Shown piece by piece: positions 1 through 5,739 of a stretch of 9,251 nt of DNA (the first letter of the stretch is position 1; each line of letters opens with the position of its first letter). The notes beneath the pieces are model-generated. The model ran no database searches, was not told the DNA's origin, and worked only from the letters and a program-made list of their open reading frames with translations. The position numbers and the translations under genes are program-made. This stretch comes from Bacillota bacterium (GTDB lineage Bacteria > Bacillota > Sulfobacillia > JABLXB01), in contig JANLGA010000071.1 in NCBI GenBank assembly GCA_024653225.1, forward strand, positions 1-9,251, in the 5' to 3' direction.

Positions 1-441
1 CTCGTCGGTTCCTATATCCATCACGGGGGGAGGATCGGGGTCCTGGTCGAGGTCAACTGCGAGACCGACTTCGTAGCGCGCACAGAGGAGTTCGGGTCGC
101 TCGTGCACGACATCGCGATGCAGATCGCCGCCTCGAACCCGCGGTACATCAGTAGGGAAGACATTCCGGAGAAGGTGCTCGAGAAGGAGAGGGAACTGCA
201 GAGAGAGCGAGCCCTCGCCGAGGGCAAGCCCGCGGCGGTGATCGAACGCGTGGTCGCCGGGAGGATGGAGAAACTCCTGAAGGAGATATGCCTTCTGGAC
301 CAGCCATTCATCAGGAACGAGGAAGTCACCGTCGGCGACTTGATAAAGGAGAAGATCGCCAGGATCGGCGAGAACATAAAGGTCAGGAGATTCGCGAGGT
401 ACGAGCTCGGGTCCGGGGAGGGCCCGAACGGGATCGCGTAG
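1..441 (+). CDS. tsf: Translation elongation factor Ts, 3' part (5' end outside window)
   Basis: EF-Ts is the cytoplasmic guanine-nucleotide exchange factor that regenerates EF-Tu-GTP during translation. The frame is open from base 1 and encodes the last 146 residues before TAG at 439-441. The start shows the EF-Ts core signature: SYIHHGGRIGVLVEVNC followed by ETDFVAR (about residues 4-27 of the fragment), then HDIAMQIAA. The C-terminal part has LLDQPFIRNEEVTVGDLI and ends soon after VRRFARYELG. Ending there, without a second core repeat, suggests the short EF-Ts type of about 200 residues known from many Bacillota and Thermus, rather than the longer E. coli type; the full length cannot be seen. 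The missing start lies upstream, probably after rpsB (inference from the usual order). pyrH begins 61 bp downstream. Confidence 0.96.
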   Translation, partial: LVGSYIHHGGRIGVLVEVNCETDFVARTEEFGSLVHDIAMQIAASNPRYISREDIPEKVLEKERELQRERALAEGKPAAVIERVVAGRMEKLLKEICLLDQPFIRNEEVTVGDLIKEKIARIGENIKVRRFARYELGSGEGPNGIA

Positions 442-502
442 AAGGACGCTGTGCGGGGCCGAATTCGAGAAAGACCGTCCGGCCCGATGCGGAGGTTTTC
501 CG

Positions 503-1261
503 ATGGTGACTCCCAAGTATCGAAGGGTAGTGCTCAAGTTGAGCGGGGAGGCGCTCGCCGGACCCTTGAAAACCGGAATATCCACGGAGACTGTTGACGT
601 GATCGCCGCCCAGATAAAAGAGGTCGTGGACTTGGGCGTGCAGGTGGCCGTCGTGGTCGGCGGGGGTAACATCTGGCGCGGATCCCAGGGCAGCGCCAAG
701 GGAATGGACAGGGCGACATCCGACTATATGGGCATGCTCGCCACGGTCATCAACTCCCTGGCGCTCCAGGACGCGATAGAGAAACACGGGGCCGTGACGA
801 GGCTGCAAACGGCGATAGAGATGCGGGAGATAGCCGAGCCTTACATCAGGAGAAGAGCGATAAGGCACCTGGAGAAATCCCGGGTCGTGATATTCGCGGC
901 GGGGACCGGAAACCCGTACTTCTCCACCGATACTACGGCGGCGCTTCGCGCGGCAGAGATCGAGGCCGACGTAATACTGATGGCCAAGAAGGGGACGGAC
1001 GGCATATATGATTCGGATCCCAACGAGAACCCGCAAGCCACCAAGTTCGACGAACTCGTGTACATGGACATACTCAACCGCGGATTGAGGGTCATGGACG
1101 CAACGGCCACGTCCCTATGTATGGACAACGAGATACCGATGATAGTCTTCGACCTCAACGTCTACGGAAACATCAAGAGGGCCGTGATGGGAGAGAACAT
1201 CGGAACCTACGTAGGGAGGGACCGAGATGGTGAAGCAGGTGCTAAGAGAAGCGGAGGATAA
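503..1261 (+). CDS. pyrH: UMP kinase (uridylate kinase)
   Basis: Bacterial hexameric UMP kinase phosphorylates UMP to UDP with ATP in pyrimidine nucleotide synthesis and belongs to the amino-acid-kinase fold. The 252-residue product shows the family motifs in order: KLSGEALAG (12-20), VVGGGNIWRG (51-60), DYMGMLATVINSLALQD (74-90), GTGNPYFSTDTTAALRA (134-150), KGTDGIYDSDP (163-173) and DATATSLCMDN (199-209). The ATG start has a strong Shine-Dalgarno GGAGGT at 491-496, 6 nt upstream. Usual family length is about 240; the extra tail after VGRD (about residues 241-252, rich in G/R/K) lies inside the start of frr in another frame, giving a 35-bp overlap. No promoter or terminator was recognised in the 61-bp gap from tsf, so co-transcription is likely. 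Confidence 0.97.
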   Translation: MVTPKYRRVVLKLSGEALAGPLKTGISTETVDVIAAQIKEVVDLGVQVAVVVGGGNIWRGSQGSAKGMDRATSDYMGMLATVINSLALQDAIEKHGAVTRLQTAIEMREIAEPYIRRRAIRHLEKSRVVIFAAGTGNPYFSTDTTAALRAAEIEADVILMAKKGTDGIYDSDPNENPQATKFDELVYMDILNRGLRVMDATATSLCMDNEIPMIVFDLNVYGNIKRAVMGENIGTYVGRDRDGEAGAKRSGG

Positions 1262-1784
1262 AATGAAACGCGCGGTCGAGGCGTTCCGCCGCGAGCTGGC
1301 AGGCCTGAGGGCGGGAAGGGCGACGCCCGCGTTGCTGGACAGAGTCCTTGTTGACTACTACGGCAACCCCACTCCCGTCAACCAGGTGGGCACCGTCACT
1401 GTTCCGGAGCCTCGTCTGCTGGTCATTCAGCCGTGGGACAAGAGCATGATAGGGGCGATTTCGAAGGCCATAATGAAGTCCGACATCGGCATGACCCCCG
1501 TCGCGGATAGCAACGTGATAAGGCTCGTCGTTCCCCAGCTCACGAAGGAGAGACGAGCCGAGCTGGTCAAAGGAGTAAGGAAGAAGGCGGAAGAAGAAAG
1601 AGTCGGCATCCGCAACATTCGGAGGGAAGCCATCCAGGAGCTCAAGGCCCTGGAGAAAGCCGGCGAGATCTCCGAGGATGACAGTAGGAGGGGCCAGGAC
1701 GAGGTCCAGAAGGTCCATGACCGCTACATGAAGGAGATTGACCACGTCGTCGAGGCCAAGGAAAAGGAGATAATGGAGGTCTAG
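1227..1784 (+). CDS. frr: Ribosome recycling factor
   Basis: RRF works with EF-G to split post-termination ribosomes. The product is 185 residues, exactly the usual family length. It shows AFRRELAGLRAGRATPALLD (19-38), DYYGNPTPVNQVGTV (43-57), VPEPRLLVIQPWDKS (59-73), KSDIGMTP (84-91) and VIRLVVPQLTKERRAELVK (97-115), followed by the charged C-terminal helix of the three-helix bundle. The ATG at 1227 is preceded by GGGAGG (1214-1219). Starting at the next in-frame Met (1263) would remove the conserved first helix, so 1227 is chosen even though it lies 35 bp inside pyrH. The overlap implies translational coupling. Its last codons carry the Shine-Dalgarno sequence of the next ORF. Confidence 0.97.
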   Translation: MVKQVLREAEDKMKRAVEAFRRELAGLRAGRATPALLDRVLVDYYGNPTPVNQVGTVTVPEPRLLVIQPWDKSMIGAISKAIMKSDIGMTPVADSNVIRLVVPQLTKERRAELVKGVRKKAEEERVGIRNIRREAIQELKALEKAGEISEDDSRRGQDEVQKVHDRYMKEIDHVVEAKEKEIMEV

Positions 1785-1786
1785 CA

Positions 1787-2017
1787 GTGGACGTCGTCCG
1801 GCACCTCTTGGGTATGAGGGCGGCATTCGCCGCGGAGACGGCCGCGAGAATGGGATACCGGTGCCACGTAGAAGGAGTGACCGGTCCGCCGTGGGGGATG
1901 AAACGCGACGGCGAGCCGAGGGTCGTGCGCGCCAGGAAGCGGGACCCATCCACCGTCGCGATCGTCGTGGCATACGAGGAACGTGGACCGGGCGGCTCCC
2001 GCGAACCCCCTCGCTGA
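1787..2017 (+). CDS. Small hypothetical protein, PASTA-like pattern (76 aa)
   Basis: I do not recognise this gene by name. The GTG start lies 2 nt after the frr stop and has a near-perfect Shine-Dalgarno GGAGGT (1775-1780) at 6-nt spacing, so translation is well supported. The protein has no signal peptide or membrane segment. It has an Ala-rich predicted helix (about residues 3-23, ending AARMGYR), a beta-like stretch CHVEGVTGPP (26-35), then GEPRVVRARK (42-51) and a hydrophobic strand STVAIVVAYEE (55-65). The layout helix - GY - strand - GxPRVV - VxIVVAY resembles a single PASTA-type unit, but this is only pattern similarity. The tail (66-76) is Gly/Pro/Arg-rich. The TGA stop sits inside a strong hairpin, and uppS follows in the same frame. 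Function is unknown; its place between frr and uppS suggests a role linked to translation or the envelope. Confidence 0.7.
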   Translation: MDVVRHLLGMRAAFAAETAARMGYRCHVEGVTGPPWGMKRDGEPRVVRARKRDPSTVAIVVAYEERGPGGSREPPR

Positions 2018-2027
2018 GGGGGTTTCG
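2002..2027 (+). promoter_or_regulatory. GC-rich stem-loop over the small-ORF stop, ahead of uppS
   Basis: AACCCCCTC (2004-2012) pairs perfectly with GAGGGGGTT (2016-2024) around a 3-nt GCT loop. One bulged T (2025) lets a further CG/CG (2002-2003 with 2026-2027) pair. The small-ORF stop TGA (2015-2017) straddles the loop and the 3' arm. No U-run follows (only TTTC), so a classic intrinsic terminator is unlikely. It ends 4 nt before the uppS Shine-Dalgarno AGGAGAG (2031-2037), so it may set uppS translation or messenger stability (inference). Confidence 0.6.
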
Positions 2028-2044
2028 AACAGGAGAGAAGGACG

Positions 2045-2755
2045 TTGCCGCAGCACATTGCCATCATAATGGACGGAAACGGACGTTGGGCGGTAAGGCG
2101 CGGCCTGCCCAGGACGGCCGGCCACCGCGCGGGGATAGAGGCCCTTCGATCCGTCGTCGAAGGGTGCATTGAACACGGGGTCAGGTATCTGACTGTATTC
2201 GCGTTCTCCACCGAGAACTGGAGGCGGCCGAAGTCGGAAGTTGACGCTCTCATGGGCCTCCTCGTCGAATACTTCGACCGTGAAATCGTCCGCCTTTGTC
2301 GGGAAGGCGTGCGAGTGCGCATCATAGGAGAGAGGGAGGGCCTGACGGAGGCCGTCAGGGAAGCCATCGAATCGGCGGAGGATCGGACGAGGTGCAACGA
2401 GAGGCTCGACCTGATAGTGGCGTTCAACTACGGCTCGAGGGCCGAAATATGCCGGGCGGCGAGGACCGTCGCGGCGCTGGCCTCGAAGGGCGAGCTCGAT
2501 CCTGAGACTGTTGACGAGGCGAACTTCGGGTCCTACCTGTACACGGCGGGAATCCCGGACCCCGACCTCCTCATACGACCGAGCGGAGAGATGAGGCTGT
2601 CCAATTTCCTGCTCTGGCAGTGCGCGTACTCGGAGTTCTGGTTCACGTCGGTATACTGGCCGGACTTCACGAAGGCGCACCTGGCGGAGGCGATTGCCGA
2701 GTATAGGCGCCGTGCCAGGAGATACGGAGGGTTGGGCGCCGCGCCGGGGGGGTGA
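2045..2755 (+). CDS. uppS: Undecaprenyl diphosphate synthase (cis-prenyltransferase)
   Basis: UppS extends farnesyl diphosphate with IPP to undecaprenyl diphosphate, the lipid carrier of cell-wall synthesis. The 236 residues contain HIAIIMDGNGRWA (4-16, catalytic Asp10, Arg14), GHRAG (26-30), FSTENW (54-59), NYGSRAEI (128-135), PDLLIRPSGEMRLSNFLLWQ (173-192, Arg178 and Arg184) and SEFWF (196-200, Glu197). The spacing of these Arg and Glu residues matches E. coli R194, R200 and E213. The usual IRTSGE or IRTGGE reads IRPSGE. The TTG start has Shine-Dalgarno AGGAGAG (2031-2037); the frame is open only back to the TGA at 2015 and offers no other start, so the usual 10-20 residue N-terminal lead is missing. 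The TTG codon coincides with a Leu that commonly precedes PxHIAIIMDG in relatives. cdsA starts 6 nt after the stop. Confidence 0.96.
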   Translation: MPQHIAIIMDGNGRWAVRRGLPRTAGHRAGIEALRSVVEGCIEHGVRYLTVFAFSTENWRRPKSEVDALMGLLVEYFDREIVRLCREGVRVRIIGEREGLTEAVREAIESAEDRTRCNERLDLIVAFNYGSRAEICRAARTVAALASKGELDPETVDEANFGSYLYTAGIPDPDLLIRPSGEMRLSNFLLWQCAYSEFWFTSVYWPDFTKAHLAEAIAEYRRRARRYGGLGAAPGG

Positions 2756-2761
2756 GTCGCG

Positions 2762-3547
2762 GTGCTGGGGCTCAGGATTGCTACCGCCGTGCTGGGGGGC
2801 CCGGTCGTTCTGGCCGCTGCGTGGCGCGGCGGTATGGCGCTCGCGGCTTTCTGCCTGGCGGTGTCCGCGGCCGGAGTTGAGGAAATCGGTCGGATGGCCT
2901 CCCTCAGGGGCGTCCGGGTATGTACGCCTCTCGTCCATGCCTTCGGGGCGGCCTGCGTGGGCGCGGCGTATTGGGGGGAAACCGCGATTTGGCGCTGTCT
3001 GCCGGCGATAGCTGTACTCGCAGGGTTCTCGCTGCCCGTGATCGGCCACCGCCGGTTTCGAGTCCCCGACGGTCTCGCGACGCAGGCGACGGCGTTGTAC
3101 GTGCCGTACCTCGCGGCTCACCTGTTGCTGGTCCGTGGGATGGATGGAGGATCCGGGCTCGCACTGTTCACTCTCGGGGTGACTTGGATCACCGATACAA
3201 GCGCTTATCTCGTCGGCAGGCGGCTGGGGAAGCACAAGATGTGCCCGGCCCTGAGTCCCGCGAAGTCGTGGGAAGGCGCCGTCGCGGGGGCGGTGTTTGC
3301 GACGGCGTTGGGCGCGCTGTGCGGCCCCGCGCTCGGCGAGGGCGTGGGGCGTGCGGCCGCGGGTGCATTGGGCGTTTCGATCGCGGCCCAGGTTGGAGAC
3401 TTGTTCGAGTCCGCGGTCAAGCGATGGACGGGGGTGAAGGACTCGGGGCGCATCATCCCCGGGCACGGCGGGGTCCTCGACAGGTTCGACAGCCTGCTGT
3501 TCGCGGCGCCCGCCGTATACTGGCTGGCCAGATTTGCCGGACGCTAG
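2762..3547 (+). CDS. cdsA: Phosphatidate cytidylyltransferase (CDP-diglyceride synthase)
   Basis: CdsA is an integral membrane enzyme that makes CDP-diacylglycerol from phosphatidate and CTP, the branch-point precursor of bacterial phospholipids. The 261-residue protein has several hydrophobic segments (about 5-20, 25-40, 55-70, 80-95, 108-124, 132-150, 172-190, 196-212, 245-258). The catalytic end has DTSAYLVGRRLGKHK (145-159), SPAKSWEG (165-172) and the full CDS signature from S217 to D243: SAVKR, GVKDSG, IPGHGGVLDRFD. The GTG start at 2762 has GGGGGTGA (2748-2755) as Shine-Dalgarno, overlapping the uppS stop, which points to coupling. Length is normal for Bacillota CdsA (about 260-270). 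Pairing with uppS is the standard arrangement. Confidence 0.95.
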   Translation: MLGLRIATAVLGGPVVLAAAWRGGMALAAFCLAVSAAGVEEIGRMASLRGVRVCTPLVHAFGAACVGAAYWGETAIWRCLPAIAVLAGFSLPVIGHRRFRVPDGLATQATALYVPYLAAHLLLVRGMDGGSGLALFTLGVTWITDTSAYLVGRRLGKHKMCPALSPAKSWEGAVAGAVFATALGALCGPALGEGVGRAAAGALGVSIAAQVGDLFESAVKRWTGVKDSGRIIPGHGGVLDRFDSLLFAAPAVYWLARFAGR

Positions 3548-3566
3548 TCGCGGAGGGGGTTTCCTC

Positions 3567-4583
3567 GTGAGAAATCTGGGGCTTTCCCTCTTGTACTGTG
3601 TGCTGTTCCTCGGGGTGGGCTATGTCTGGCCGTTCGTGCTCGCGATGCTGTTCGCGGCGGCGATAGAGCCCATGGTGAGGAGAATTCAGCGGCACGGGGT
3701 CCCGCGGGGTCTCGCCGTGCTCTTGGCGCTCGGTGTTTTCGTGACCCTAGTCACGTTCTTTGTGACCCTGGTCCTGTCGAAGTTCGTGAAAGAACTGGGA
3801 GAGTTGTACGCGTCCCTCCCCGAAGTGTACCTTTCGGCCGTCGAGCTGGTGTCGAGGGTGACCACGGCACTGGCGGAGGCCCTGCGGGGGCTGCCCCTGC
3901 CCCTGGGCGAACACCTGACGTTCCAGGTGGAGCCCATATACCGCGCCGTGCAGACACTCCTCGTGAGTATCCTCGTGGGGGCGGGCAACCTGCCGGCCCT
4001 TCTTCTCGGGTTCCTGGTGTGTCTCATTGCCACTTTCTTCATGAGTAAAGACAGGGAGATCCTCGGGAAGTTCGCGAGCGGGCTCGCGCCCTCGGACGCG
4101 AGGAAGCAGATAGTGGCTGCCAACAAGGAAGTCATCTCGACGTTCGTCGCCATCATGCGTGCGCAGGTCATGCTCGCGACCGTCACGGGGGTGCTGTCGT
4201 CGTTGGGGCTGTGGGTCTTCAAGTTCGGTTCCCCCCTTGTGCTGGGGGTGGTGTGCGGCCTCCTGGACCTCCTGCCGTTCTTCGGGCCTTCCCTGGTGTA
4301 TCTCTCCATGATATTCTGGGGTATCGGCACCGGCAACTTCGCCCTGTCAATCAAGGCAGGGATGGTCTTCGCCGTGGTCGCCGGAGTGAGGCAGCTGCTC
4401 GAGCCGAGAGTGATAGGCAGGGCGGCGGGCATGCATCCCCTGGCGAGCCTGTTTTCGATATACGTCGGCGTGAAGTTGCTGGGCCCCATGGGCTTCATCC
4501 TGGGTCCGCTGGCCGCGGTGGTGTTGAGGGCGTTGATTCGCGCGCGGGTGCTCCCGGCGTTCGATGGGGGTCGCCACAAGTGA
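3567..4583 (+). CDS. AI-2E family transporter / YtvI-like membrane permease
   Basis: A 338-residue polytopic membrane protein of the AI-2E transporter family (PF01594), which includes the sporulation protein YtvI and sodium/proton antiporter-like members; the substrate cannot be read from sequence. Hydrophobic segments fall at about 4-34, 49-70, 131-158, 201-218, 222-250, 260-275, 293-300 and 304-324. A soluble or amphipathic stretch (72-130) lies between the N- and C-terminal halves, as in the family. Family hallmarks: ATFFMSKDRE (155-164), LLDLLPFFGPSL (232-243), RQLLEPRVIG (275-284), GMHPLASLFSIYVG (288-301) and GFILGP (309-314). The SKDRE motif is YtvI-like. GTG at 3567 was chosen because GGAGGGGG (3552-3559) precedes it; a TTG at 3534 in the same frame lies inside cdsA and lacks such a site. 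The stop overlaps the dxr start by 4 bp (GTGA). An insertion here between cdsA and dxr is not the usual order. Confidence 0.88.
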   Translation: MRNLGLSLLYCVLFLGVGYVWPFVLAMLFAAAIEPMVRRIQRHGVPRGLAVLLALGVFVTLVTFFVTLVLSKFVKELGELYASLPEVYLSAVELVSRVTTALAEALRGLPLPLGEHLTFQVEPIYRAVQTLLVSILVGAGNLPALLLGFLVCLIATFFMSKDREILGKFASGLAPSDARKQIVAANKEVISTFVAIMRAQVMLATVTGVLSSLGLWVFKFGSPLVLGVVCGLLDLLPFFGPSLVYLSMIFWGIGTGNFALSIKAGMVFAVVAGVRQLLEPRVIGRAAGMHPLASLFSIYVGVKLLGPMGFILGPLAAVVLRALIRARVLPAFDGGRHK

Positions 4584-5728
4584 GAGGGGTCGTGGTGCTG
4601 GGCTCCACGGGGTCGGTCGGAAGGCAGGCCCTGGACGTGGTGAGGACCCATCCCGACCTCTTCAGGTTGGTGGGCATTGCGGCTGGGGCGAACGCTCGCG
4701 TTCTCATGGAACAGGCGGCTGAGTTTCGGCCCGAGGTGGTGTGCCTTGCGGAACCGGGCGACCTCGAGGGCGCGACGGCGGGGCTCCCGGGGTGCACGAG
4801 ACTCGCGACCGGCGATGCTTCGATCCTGGAGCTCGCCGCCCATCCCAGTGCGGACATCGTGGTCTCCGCGATGGCGGGTTTCCGGGGCGTCGCGCCGACA
4901 CTCGCCGCGCTCAAAGCGGGCAAACGCGTCGCCATGGCCTGCAAAGAGGCCCTCGTGGCGGCCGGGGCGATTCTCCTGGCTACCGCGGCGGAATCGGGGG
5001 CCGAGGTCATCCCGGTGGACAGCGAGCACAGCGCGATATTCCAGTGCCTGCAGGGCGCGCGGACGACCCCGGCAAGGCTAATACTGACGGCATCGGGCGG
5101 GCCGTTCCGGACGTCGCCCGCGGAAGCTCTGGACCACGTCCGTCCGTCGGATGCCCTGAGGCACCCGAACTGGCGCATGGGGGCCAAGGTGACCGTGGAC
5201 TCTGCCACCCTGATGAACAAGGGCCTGGAGGTGATAGAGGCCCATGTACTCTTCTCGGTCCCTTACGATAGGATCGAAGTGGTCGTGCACCCGCAGAGCA
5301 TAATACATTCCATGGTGGAGATGGCGGACGGCTCCGTTCTCGCGCAGATGGCCGTCCCCGACATGAGGTTGCCGATAAGGTACGCCATGACGTACCCGGA
5401 GCGGGTGTCGGACTCGTGGCCCAGGCTCGATTTCTCGCAGGTGCGCCGGCTGGATTTCGAACCGCCCGACAGGTCGCGCTTCCCCGCGCTGGATCTCGGG
5501 TATGCGGCCGGGAAGATCGGGGGCACGATGCCGGCGGTGCTGAGCGCCGCGGACGAAGTGGCGGTGCAGATGTTCTTGTGCGGGGCGATCCGCTTCACGG
5601 CGATTCCGCGGGTGGTGGCCGATGTCATGGAGATGCATTCGACGGTCCCCGACCCGGACCTCGAGACCGTGATGTGGGCCGATCGTTGGGCACGGGAAAC
5701 AGCGGCGCGCGTTTCGGCGAGGACATGA
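4580..5728 (+). CDS. dxr: 1-deoxy-D-xylulose 5-phosphate reductoisomerase
   Basis: Dxr converts DXP to 2-C-methyl-D-erythritol 4-phosphate with NADPH, the committed step of the MEP isoprenoid pathway. With GTG 4580 the protein is 382 residues, normal for the family. Visible motifs: NADPH-binding GSTGSVG (8-14); PVDSEHSAIFQCLQG (145-159) with metal ligands Asp147 and Glu149; LTASGGPFR (169-177); HPNWRMGAK (195-203); DSATLMNKGLEVIEA (207-221) with Glu217 as third metal ligand; VHPQSIIHSMVE (236-247); PDMRLPIRYA (260-269). Departures: the usual ANKE reads ACKE (Cys121) and LNAANEVAV reads LSAADEVAV (321-329). The start codon overlaps the permease stop as GTGA, with GGGGGT (4566-4571) as Shine-Dalgarno; the frame is open much further upstream, but only as a shadow of the permease gene. 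Translational coupling to the permease is likely. Confidence 0.96.
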   Translation: MRGVVVLGSTGSVGRQALDVVRTHPDLFRLVGIAAGANARVLMEQAAEFRPEVVCLAEPGDLEGATAGLPGCTRLATGDASILELAAHPSADIVVSAMAGFRGVAPTLAALKAGKRVAMACKEALVAAGAILLATAAESGAEVIPVDSEHSAIFQCLQGARTTPARLILTASGGPFRTSPAEALDHVRPSDALRHPNWRMGAKVTVDSATLMNKGLEVIEAHVLFSVPYDRIEVVVHPQSIIHSMVEMADGSVLAQMAVPDMRLPIRYAMTYPERVSDSWPRLDFSQVRRLDFEPPDRSRFPALDLGYAAGKIGGTMPAVLSAADEVAVQMFLCGAIRFTAIPRVVADVMEMHSTVPDPDLETVMWADRWARETAARVSART

Positions 5729-5739
5729 GTTGGGAGTGA

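Noticed and set aside
442..502. Interleaved complementary bits (GGACG/CGTCC and GGGCC/GGCCC) in the tsf-pyrH gap
   Set aside because: Short GC-rich matches in a crossed order, expected by chance; no terminator or promoter consensus.
1242..1973. 243-codon open frame on the minus strand
   Set aside because: Opposite frr and the small ORF; no motif and no support from gene layout.
2004..2024. Intrinsic terminator between the small ORF and uppS
   Set aside because: The stem is strong but no U-run follows, and ending the transcript here would cut off essential uppS and cdsA. Listed as a regulatory hairpin instead.
1861..2172. 103-codon plus-strand frame overlapping the small ORF and uppS start
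   Set aside because: No convincing Shine-Dalgarno and an Arg-rich low-complexity product; the 1787-2017 ORF has far better initiation signals.
1781..3466. 561-codon open frame on the minus strand
   Set aside because: It lies opposite the small ORF, uppS and cdsA, has a low-complexity Arg/Pro/Gly-rich translation with no family motif, and is a GC-driven shadow of well-identified genes.
3534..3566. TTG start for the permease 11 codons upstream
   Set aside because: It lies inside the end of cdsA without a good ribosome-binding site, whereas GTG 3567 is preceded by GGAGGGGG.
4211..4579. Long upstream extension of the dxr frame
   Set aside because: The extension reads through permease coding DNA with a nonsense-like translation. 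The conserved Dxr N-terminus VVVLGSTGSVG begins right at GTG 4580.
3686..5029. 447-codon open frame on the minus strand
   Set aside because: Antisense to the permease and dxr; no recognisable motif and Arg/Pro/Thr-rich composition typical of antisense frames in GC-rich DNA.
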